A stretch of 12,475 bases of DNA from Sedimentisphaerales bacterium. Lineage in GTDB: Bacteria > Planctomycetota > Phycisphaerae > Sedimentisphaerales > Anaerobacaceae. Shown piece by piece: positions 6,954-12,475 of the stretch (position 1 is the stretch's first letter; the number at the start of each line of letters is the position of its first letter). The position numbers were made by a program, and so were the translations under genes. The stretch is from the NCBI GenBank assembly GCA_030630905.1, contig DAOVMB010000029.1, forward strand, positions 1 to 12,475, in the 5' to 3' direction. Below the pieces are notes generated by a model, which saw only the letters and a program-made list of their open reading frames with translations, made no database searches and had not been told where the DNA came from.

Positions 6954-7130
6954 TCAATGGGAGGAAACCTGGAAGAATTTAGCTGAATTCTGTGCTTCCT
7001 GCGTATCGGCCCGGTCGTATAAGATCGCGAGCGCATCTGCATCGAAGAGATCATTGGGTGCGGGTTTATGAGCTTGGTGCCGCAATCTATTTGCATCATG
7101 AGGCTCTATTCTGAAGCCGAGTAACCTCAA
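6954..7130 (-). pseudogene. Possible short ORF or gene relic, unidentified
   Basis: An open minus-strand frame of 58 codons from a TTG at 7130 to TGA at 6954-6956. The translation contains RIEPHDANRLRHQAHKPAP and DLFDADALAILYDRAD, which has protein-like composition and even amphipathic-helix spacing. No family was recognised. There is no ATG or good ribosome binding site, and an in-frame stop lies two codons upstream of the TTG. It may be the eroded remains of a gene or chance: the plus strand is also open for about 40 codons here. Confidence 0.25.
6974..6991. repeat. Near-perfect 18-bp inverted repeat
   Basis: AGAATTTAGCTGAATTCT is self-complementary except for one symmetric mismatch (6980/6985). 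Outer GGA (6971-6973) and TTCC (6996-6999) could extend a hairpin with a bulge. There is no T-tract on either side, so it does not look like a simple intrinsic terminator. Confidence 0.4.
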
Positions 7131-7216
7131 CTGTCAATGTTCTTATGGTAGCTAAAGCCTATTTATTCAGGATGAACAATTCCAGTCAACAACGAGAAAA
7201 GTTTAAATTGTTGGGC

Positions 7217-7723
7217 TTAATAGTAATATTTTAATTCTATATCCACATCCCACATATCATTGTCGGGGAGGTTTTGCTTTTTACTGAGTTTTAACCGTTC
7301 ACATTGCAGATTTGGCCAGCGAAGTTGCATCATTGAGAAAAATCTGGCGAATTTTCGGATGTCTATCTCCTTCAGGTCTATACTTGCGCTTTGGCTTTTC
7401 TGCCCTCGCGTGGTCATTATCATTGCTGAACTAAGGTTGTACTTACTCGGCGGTATCCGACAGAGACTCGCAATCCTGTCAATAGCTTCACCGTAAGTAA
7501 AATCAGCGGCTGTGTCGTTTGCATCGGCGAACTCCAGCCGGTCCGGCTCGAGAGTAAATATCTCCATCATGATCGGTTCGGCCCGCTTGTATTGAGCCAT
7601 CTGCTCTTCAACGTCTTTTTGGGTGTTCGGTAAGTATATGGCCCAGACTAATAAGGGCCACAGGCCGACAATGACAGGTACGGCTATATAATACAAAATT
7701 GGATTTTTGTATACGTCTTTCAT
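7217..7723 (-). CDS. Type II secretion GspM/PilO-like protein
   Basis: 168 aa. One membrane segment (about 9-31, with VPVIVGLWPLLVWAIYL) follows a short cytoplasmic N-terminus. Then comes a coiled-coil-like stretch and a periplasmic region ending in an alpha/beta pattern (DIRKFARFFSMMQLRWPNLQCERLKL), with the last strand in VDIELKYYY. This is the layout of GspM/PilO proteins, which pair with GspL/PilN in the inner-membrane assembly platform. Sequence similarity in this family is low, so position supports the call most: it directly follows the gspL-like gene by 15 nt, with AAGGGA 8 nt before the ATG. It is the last gene of the operon. Confidence 0.65.
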   Translation of the reverse strand: MKDVYKNPILYYIAVPVIVGLWPLLVWAIYLPNTQKDVEEQMAQYKRAEPIMMEIFTLEPDRLEFADANDTAADFTYGEAIDRIASLCRIPPSKYNLSSAMIMTTRGQKSQSASIDLKEIDIRKFARFFSMMQLRWPNLQCERLKLSKKQNLPDNDMWDVDIELKYYY

Positions 7724-7738
7724 AAAGTGTTTCCCTTA

Positions 7739-9202
7739 TTATGTCTTAGGTGCAACCGTTATTCTGAAACTCTCACGGTTATTTTTTAAGGTATAACCTT
7801 CCCGTTTAATTTCCAGTCCGCTGTTTCTGACAGTTTCGAAGAATCTTTGTCTATTCTGACGATTGGAGGTGTCGCCCGTGATCATAATGTCCTTGGTTGT
7901 GATCGTAATCGTCTCTATATTCAGGTTAGTCTGCGCGGCACATTTGTTAAATGCTGCCAGCACCAGTGTCAGATTTGACGATATAGACTTTTCATCATAC
8001 AGGCCCTTATTTTCGTTTTCGATACGCCTCTGTAGCTTGCCGAGTTCTCTAACGGCATCTTTGATTTTTAAGTCAACCGACAACTGTTCCAACATAACTT
8101 CTGCATAGTCCTTGGCGAATTTGCTGCGTAAGTTATTCTTGTTTCTGTTCACACTGAATAACTGTGTTTGAAAATATAGTCCCACAGCGATTAAAAGAAT
8201 CGTCACAGATATTGCCGCGGTTTTCAACGTTTTTTGCTGCCTGAGCTTCTTGCCTTGGAAGGGGCTAAAATCCTCCCGGAAATCGACGCTGCGGCCCTTT
8301 ATCGAGAGAGCCAGGGCCGCACCATAGGCAATTGCAAAATCAATGGGATCGGCGCAATCAGCTTCCGGCTGAAGTTTGGTTTCGACAATGCTGCGTAAAT
8401 CAACCTCGTCGGTTTCAATACCCAGTTTATCACTAAGCTGCTTAGAGTTTGCAGCACCGGCAGAATCAAAGACTTTAAGACAACTAAGTGGTCCGGCACC
8501 TTCGACGAGAGCTGTAGTGACAAGTACTTCTCTTTGCAGAAGTTTGGTCCTGTCCTGTGTCTCGCCGACCAGGAATGTCCGAACAATCGATGCCTTCCTG
8601 GATTCGTCATCTATAGCCACCGGCGGGACAATCAAATAGCCACTCCGATGGGATAACATCCCATACAACATCTCGGTCTGCTTCGACTCAGCCGGGGTAA
8701 CTTGTCGGCAGATAAATCTTGATAAACAATTTACATCCGGCTCTATGTTTACGGGATCAAGATTGTACTGCTGCAAAGCATCAAGAACTTCCGACAATAT
8801 TTTACGCTCTGCGGTAAAAACGGTTAATTGTGAGCCGGTCTGGTCGCTTGATGCTATCTCGAATGCTACCGCAACATTGGTTATATCCGTAGCAAGGGCC
8901 TCTTCCGTATCGAATCTTACGGTTGCAGCTATTTGTTTTGGATCTTTAAACTCGCTATGGACACTATGCTGCATAAACATTGCGCAATCCAACGCGACTG
9001 CAATTTCGGAGAATTTCAAATTTCTCTCGGCACAGCCCTGAGCGATAAGGCCTGCCAATGCCTGCATATCCTGCTGCTCCTGTCCTTCAACGGAGACGCT
9101 GAAATATTTCAGTGCGTCCCTGTCTTTTTTGTGCGGATTCGAGCAGACCACTGTTGCCGTGTTCCTGCTGATGTAAATTCCCAAATAATTCTGAAATTCC
9201 AC
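7739..9202 (-). CDS. gspL: Type II secretion GspL-like protein (PilM-like domain, TM, PilN-like domain)
   Basis: 487 aa from a GTG at 9202, chosen because AGGAG lies 10 nt upstream; the in-frame TTG at 9211 would be only 1 nt from it. Residues 1 to about 310 form an actin-like ATPase-fold domain of the PilM/GspL type: NYLGIYIS at the start, then VRFDTEEALATDI, then DFAIAYGAALAL near 288-299. A membrane segment follows at about 328-348 (ISVTILLIAVGLYFQ). A coiled coil and a ferredoxin-like periplasmic domain end at NNRESFRITV. GspL links the cytoplasmic ATPase GspE to the pseudopilus platform and dimerises with GspM, encoded next. It starts 31 nt after gspK. Function is inferred from architecture and operon. 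Confidence 0.78.
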   Translation of the reverse strand: MEFQNYLGIYISRNTATVVCSNPHKKDRDALKYFSVSVEGQEQQDMQALAGLIAQGCAERNLKFSEIAVALDCAMFMQHSVHSEFKDPKQIAATVRFDTEEALATDITNVAVAFEIASSDQTGSQLTVFTAERKILSEVLDALQQYNLDPVNIEPDVNCLSRFICRQVTPAESKQTEMLYGMLSHRSGYLIVPPVAIDDESRKASIVRTFLVGETQDRTKLLQREVLVTTALVEGAGPLSCLKVFDSAGAANSKQLSDKLGIETDEVDLRSIVETKLQPEADCADPIDFAIAYGAALALSIKGRSVDFREDFSPFQGKKLRQQKTLKTAAISVTILLIAVGLYFQTQLFSVNRNKNNLRSKFAKDYAEVMLEQLSVDLKIKDAVRELGKLQRRIENENKGLYDEKSISSNLTLVLAAFNKCAAQTNLNIETITITTKDIMITGDTSNRQNRQRFFETVRNSGLEIKREGYTLKNNRESFRITVAPKT

Positions 9203-9212
9203 TATTGGCAAA

Positions 9213-9217
9213 CTCCT
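9213..9217 (-). promoter_or_regulatory. Shine-Dalgarno of gspL
   Basis: AGGAG on the minus strand, 10 nt before the GTG at 9202 and 1 nt before the competing TTG at 9211. The spacing favours the GTG start and so decides the N-terminus of GspL. Confidence 0.6.
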
Positions 9218-9233
9218 AAATAGTCATCGGTAT

Positions 9234-10523
9234 TCAACCGTTGATTACAGCGATTCTTGTAACTTTTTTACCCTCTTTTGTTATTGCTATCATGGACGAA
9301 GCCTTGGCCACTCCGCTCGTCGAGGTTATTTTGATCGTGAAAAACCTGCTTTCCGTTGTGATATATTCTTCACATTTGCCGATGGATCCGGAATAACGAG
9401 ACAGCTTGTTCTTAAAGTCTTCTATGTTTGCAAAAGGCTCTTGTTGTCTCTGCAGGATTATTTCTTCGGCTATTTCGACTTGATTGCCGCCGAAAATCAA
9501 GGCCGCCTCCAGGACATGTCGAGGAGCGGTATTGATATTGACCTGCCGCGTACCCCACAGTCCTATATATTTCAAAGGGTATTCTTTTCTGTCCCCGACG
9601 ACTATTGTCGGTTGAGCAAGAGGCTCCATGTCGATGAGCGAACTGTGAAACATTTTCGCAAAATGCGTAGTCTGGTCGGAAATTTGTTTTTTGATAGATA
9701 TAGTTATTCTGGTTGTCCGTGGCCGGGGCGTCCTTGAAGTACTGCTTTTCCTGGTAGTTTTTGCCTTTGTAGTTATAGGTTTTCTGACCGTTTTAGTTAT
9801 CGTTTTAAAAGTAAGTGTGAAAGGTTTTATCTTGCCTATTTGCTTTAGCTGTTCTCTCAGCGAATCGATCTGTATGAAATCAAGGCTCATCATTTCGCAG
9901 AAAGTTTCAAATCCTGCCTCGGTTTCTCGCTTTAACTCCGGATTGTTCATCAGCGCCCAGCCGAGGGGGTATTTTGCATTTTCATCTTCAACTTCAATTC
10001 GAATTTTGGCAGAGCCGATCTCAAACTCGGCCGGCTCGGTTACAAACGGCCAGGGCGGACCATAGGGACCCCGAATCACCAGAGAATCAGGATCGTTAAA
10101 GCCGACAGTCCCGCTTTTATCGCGACCTATACCATTTATATTATCAATACCACTCTTATCGTCAAATTTCTTGCCGCTGTTGAATCCATCGGACTGAAAT
10201 TCGACGCTCCACTGTGCCAGAAGCTCCTGATATCCTATCTCGTCAAGGGCAAATAAATCGGAAAAATCCGGCTCGTTCGGGCGACTCACCAGTTCCGGCT
10301 CAAGCTCTTCCAGTGTCGCAAGGGCATACTTCACAGCCGAATCGCAACCATAGCGGGCGTTGCTGTAGTCGATAATATATTGGTTGCGATGGCGCTGGCT
10401 CGCAACACGGTCACTGAGAGTATAACCCAGCGTAGCGAGCACAACCAACAGCACTAACGTCACCAGTAATACAACGCCCGGTCTGGTTCGAGAAATATTC
10501 AAGTTATCCTGACCTTTGTTCAT
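9234..10523 (-). CDS. gspK: Type II secretion minor pseudopilin GspK
   Basis: 429 aa. The prepilin-type N-terminus is SRTRPG followed by VVLLVTLVLLVVLATLGYTL. Cleavage after Gly16 leaves a mature protein without Glu at position 5, as is normal for GspK. The large alpha-helical domain is present, and WGTRQVNINTAPRHVLEAAL (323-342) plus FANIEDFKNKL is the conserved SAM/helix-hairpin-helix-like part. GspK caps the pseudopilus tip together with GspI and GspJ. Residues about 231-282 hold an unusual Thr/Lys/Arg-rich insert with no Asp or Glu, probably a disordered loop. Its ATG overlaps the gspJ stop by one base (TAATG) and AAGG lies 7 nt upstream, so the two are translationally coupled. Identification is good; the insert is not typical. 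Confidence 0.88.
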   Translation of the reverse strand: MNKGQDNLNISRTRPGVVLLVTLVLLVVLATLGYTLSDRVASQRHRNQYIIDYSNARYGCDSAVKYALATLEELEPELVSRPNEPDFSDLFALDEIGYQELLAQWSVEFQSDGFNSGKKFDDKSGIDNINGIGRDKSGTVGFNDPDSLVIRGPYGPPWPFVTEPAEFEIGSAKIRIEVEDENAKYPLGWALMNNPELKRETEAGFETFCEMMSLDFIQIDSLREQLKQIGKIKPFTLTFKTITKTVRKPITTKAKTTRKSSTSRTPRPRTTRITISIKKQISDQTTHFAKMFHSSLIDMEPLAQPTIVVGDRKEYPLKYIGLWGTRQVNINTAPRHVLEAALIFGGNQVEIAEEIILQRQQEPFANIEDFKNKLSRYSGSIGKCEEYITTESRFFTIKITSTSGVAKASSMIAITKEGKKVTRIAVING

Positions 10524-11359
10524 TATTTAACCTTTTCGGTCTTCTTGGAGCTTTCTGATGGAGGTTTTTCATCGCTGGGCAAATCCGCATCCTCTCGTCC
10601 TTTTTCGTCATTGCCGTACTCGCTTGTCGAAGTATCGAACCTGATTTTTCTGGTTCTGTCGATAGCGATGGTCCTTGTGATTTTTTCCTCGTCCAGTACG
10701 TCGAAAGTGCCATCTGCTCTTTTATAGGGCTCAGCAAACGAGATTGTTACCATAATCCCCGGGGGGGGCGAACCGTTCCATTTTTCTATAGGGTCCTTAC
10801 CAGCCAGCACGCTAATCTTGAAAAAAGTAATGCCGCTGCAAATAGGCACGAAAAGCTCCCTTTCCAGGTCATCTTTATTCATCTCAAGTACTTTGTCTTC
10901 CATGTTAAGCCCGCTGGAGCTGCGGTACAAAATCAGGCTGTTAGTAGCGCTCTCAAAGTCATAACTGCTTTGCCAAATAATTTCTTTGAATATTTGCTCT
11001 TTATCTCTACTATCCCGGATAGTCCGCGTTATTGTCAGTTTTGCGGCGGGGACCAGCATCGTGGAGGCGACATTCTCAAATTTATTCTCAACGGTGATTG
11101 TTGCATCCGAACTGGATGAGATGACATTGTCAAGATCTTCGGCTATGCGCTGCAGAACCTCGCCGGGCAGTCGGGATCTGTCAAGCCGACGTGTCACTGT
11201 GGCGGCTGAATTCTCAGCGCGATGATAAATGCCAAGCACTGCAACTGTAACCATCGCTCCGATGGTCAGGGCCGCAAGCACTTCAGCCAAAGAAAAACCC
11301 TGCGACACTCTGTATGTGCCGGAAGTTTTTTTCAATTTGTAACTCGCGGTTAATTTCAT
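10523..11359 (-). CDS. gspJ: Type II secretion minor pseudopilin GspJ
   Basis: 278 aa from ATG 11359; a TTG at 11404 in frame overlaps gspI and is less likely. The class III signal is SQG then FSLAEVLAALTIGAMV, with Gly21 before the cut and Glu5 of the mature protein, so it should be processed by prepilin peptidase. The extended beta-rich body runs about 60-235 (RIAEDLDNVISSS, LFVPICSGITFFKISVL, PPPGIMVTISFAEP), like GspJ/PulJ. The last 40 residues are Ser/Asp/Glu/Lys-rich and probably disordered. GspJ binds GspI and GspK at the pseudopilus tip. It is 14 nt after gspI and overlaps gspK by 1 nt. A run of eight C in the coding strand (near residue P in SPPPG) is a slippage-prone spot. Confidence 0.85.
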   Translation of the reverse strand: MKLTASYKLKKTSGTYRVSQGFSLAEVLAALTIGAMVTVAVLGIYHRAENSAATVTRRLDRSRLPGEVLQRIAEDLDNVISSSSDATITVENKFENVASTMLVPAAKLTITRTIRDSRDKEQIFKEIIWQSSYDFESATNSLILYRSSSGLNMEDKVLEMNKDDLERELFVPICSGITFFKISVLAGKDPIEKWNGSPPPGIMVTISFAEPYKRADGTFDVLDEEKITRTIAIDRTRKIRFDTSTSEYGNDEKGREDADLPSDEKPPSESSKKTEKVK

Positions 11360-11373
11360 CGTAGCCGGAATTC

Positions 11374-12156
11374 CTATCGCCGTTGATTCTGCATTAAGTC
11401 CCAAATTTCGGAGAAATCCATTTGTTCAAGCTCTCCATAAGTCAGGCCCGTCTTCGGATCTATTTCATCCTGCCATGCCTGCTGGTCGGCCGCTGATCCC
11501 TCACCCGACTTGCTTTTTTTGTTCTTTAAGTCAACTAAAGATTTTGCCTGCTCATTCTTTTCTTCTGCGCTTGGATTGCCGTTACTGCGCATGTAGAGAT
11601 CGAGATTATCCTTGATAAATGAGCCGTTATCGGTTGTTATTAATCCGTTTTGGAGCCATTGCTCGATGGTTTCAACTTCGACGCCAGCATAGTCGGCAGC
11701 ATCTTCCATTGTCTCGATTAGCTCGGTAGCCAAGTCTCCTAATTCATCCTCATCACGCTTCTCAATCTGGAGCAGTTGTTCTTTTGTCAAATCGGTCAGC
11801 CAGTGTGTCAGCTCGATTGTTTGTTCTTGGCCGTTTGGATCATTGTACTGGGCCGAGCAAACACCTTTAATCCACATCCGCGCAGTGATCGGCTCGTAAA
11901 ACGTCTCAACGACCGTTTGCCATCCAATGTCGGGATATATCTCACTGATGCCATACTCAACACTCTCTTTAACTGTGGCGGAAGCAAGAAGCTGTTCCAT
12001 ATTCTCCCGGGCAACTTCAAAGGCCCGCATTCGTAGCGCCGATTTTTCCGCCGAGGCTATGCAACGATCGATCACAACCAGCACACTTGAACTGATCAGC
12101 GCAAGAATCCCCAGGGCCATCATGACCTCTACCAGACTGAAAGCCTTCTTTCTCAT
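11374..12156 (-). CDS. gspI: Type II secretion minor pseudopilin GspI, with long acidic C-terminal extension
   Basis: 260 aa from ATG 12156; another ATG at 12183 would overlap the upstream gene by 17 nt. The N-terminus MRKKA then FSLVEVMMALGILAL is a class III pseudopilin signal with Glu5, but the residue before the cut is Ala, not the usual Gly. Residues to about 124 (FEVARENMEQLLA, then TARMWIKGVCSAQY, then ELTHWLT) fit GspI, which is typically about 120-130 residues. The remaining about 135 residues are hydrophilic and acidic (EKRDEDELGDLATELIETM) with predicted helices and a lysine patch near 211-216. GspI nucleates the tip complex with GspJ and GspK. It sits 10 nt after the gspH-like gene and 14 nt before gspJ. 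Confidence 0.85.
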   Translation of the reverse strand: MRKKAFSLVEVMMALGILALISSSVLVVIDRCIASAEKSALRMRAFEVARENMEQLLASATVKESVEYGISEIYPDIGWQTVVETFYEPITARMWIKGVCSAQYNDPNGQEQTIELTHWLTDLTKEQLLQIEKRDEDELGDLATELIETMEDAADYAGVEVETIEQWLQNGLITTDNGSFIKDNLDLYMRSNGNPSAEEKNEQAKSLVDLKNKKSKSGEGSAADQQAWQDEIDPKTGLTYGELEQMDFSEIWDLMQNQRR

Positions 12157-12166
12157 AGTAAGTGTT

Positions 12167-12475
12167 TTAGAATGGCAGATCATCTTTAGATTTCGGCTCC
12201 AAAAGCTCTAAATCACCTTCTTCTAATGCGACAATTCGATTGATGCGGTTGACTACAATCGTATATGGCTGGTCCTTTTCATCGAGCAGAACGATTTTTC
12301 CGCCATTCTGCCAACCGGAAGGTCCTACTCGAAACCAGGCCTTGGTGTTCGTGTCAATCCCATCGTCAAACCAAACATAAATGAGCCGGCAATTATCAGT
12401 GAGATTATTTTGGACAATCATTTCTCCTGGTGTTTCATCCGGTCTATCTACGTATATTTCAGAGCCGGTTAGTTG
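12167..12475 (-). CDS. Type II secretion GspH-like pseudopilin (C-terminal fragment)
   Basis: Open to the right edge of the window; the N-terminus is outside. Visible residues include EIYVDRPDETPGEMI, then CRLIYVWFDDG, then GKIVLLDEKDQPYTIVV and the closing RIVALEEGD, a beta-rich C-terminal domain like GspH/FimT pseudopilins. No prepilin signal can be seen because it lies outside. Position immediately before gspI in the order H-I-J-K-L-M supports the call. GspH sits just beneath the GspI-J-K tip. The short frame starting at the internal Met at 12421 is not taken as a start since the frame stays open upstream. Confidence 0.6.
   Translation of the reverse strand, partial: QLTGSEIYVDRPDETPGEMIVQNNLTDNCRLIYVWFDDGIDTNTKAWFRVGPSGWQNGGKIVLLDEKDQPYTIVVNRINRIVALEEGDLELLEPKSKDDLPF

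Larger units (their letters stand above)
6618..7216. other. About 600-bp region with no confident gene
   Basis: Lies between the end of the gsp operon and the start of the FlgM-like gene, both minus strand. The part to about 6950 is strongly AT-rich and contains several dyads. The part 6990-7125 is richer in GC and open in more than one frame. No tRNA, riboswitch consensus or strong terminator was found. It must hold the promoter of the FlgM-like gene if that gene is expressed alone, but I could not identify a convincing minus-strand -35/-10 pair. Confidence 0.6.

Noticed and set aside
7187..7213. CAACAA/TTGTTG dyad after gspM as operon terminator
   Set aside because: The loop is 15 nt, the stem is weak and A/T-rich, and no T-tract follows on the minus strand.
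9691..10065. Plus-strand hydrophobic open frame opposite gspK (many V/L/F)
   Set aside because: The hydrophobic run is the reverse complement of the Lys/Thr-rich insert; no start signal and no family likeness.
11360..11404. Longer GspJ from TTG 11404
   Set aside because: It overlaps gspI by 31 nt, uses a rare start, and would lengthen an already long leader; ATG 11359 is simpler.

Overview
The window looks like chromosomal DNA of a Gram-negative-type bacterium, most plausibly a planctomycete of the Phycisphaerae kind. This is inferred from three things: a type II secretion pseudopilin operon with a PilM/PilN-like GspL, a SpoVG with an inserted four-cysteine zinc ribbon next to ispE, and the overall gene style. 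No rRNA or other decisive taxonomic marker is present, so the assignment is tentative. There are no CRISPR arrays, recognisable IS elements or tRNA genes.

Left part, plus strand. The window opens in the C-terminus of a 2-oxoacid:acceptor oxidoreductase gamma subunit. It overlaps by 8 nt a membrane-anchored, TPR-containing PhoD-like phosphatase/phosphodiesterase. A near-consensus sigma70-type promoter (TTGATT, 17 nt, TATAAT) then drives clpX, which is intact with all key motifs.

Middle, plus strand. Between clpX and ispE lies a compact three-gene cassette: a minimal nucleotidyltransferase (MNT), a HEPN partner overlapping it by 11 nt, and a beta-class DNA methyltransferase 10 nt further on. 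This has the make-up of an accessory or defence-type module, although the MNT has lost one Asp of its metal-binding pair and the HEPN lacks the usual RNase motif. It is followed by ispE (isoprenoid precursor synthesis) and spoVG (RNA/DNA-binding regulator), 22 nt apart. A small FlgM-like gene converges on spoVG from the minus strand.

A region of about 600 bp (6618-7216) has no confident gene. It contains AT-rich palindromes and a possible short minus-strand ORF or relic.

Right part, minus strand. A tight type II secretion operon is transcribed leftward from beyond the right edge: gspH-like (partial), gspI, gspJ, gspK, gspL and gspM-like. GspH, I, J and K are pseudopilins of the tip complex. 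GspL and GspM form the inner-membrane assembly platform. GspI has a long acidic C-terminal extension and GspK a long basic Thr/Lys/Arg-rich insert with no acidic residue, so the two may pair electrostatically in the pseudopilus tip. The core gsp genes for the secretin, ATPase, platform protein and major pseudopilin are not in view.
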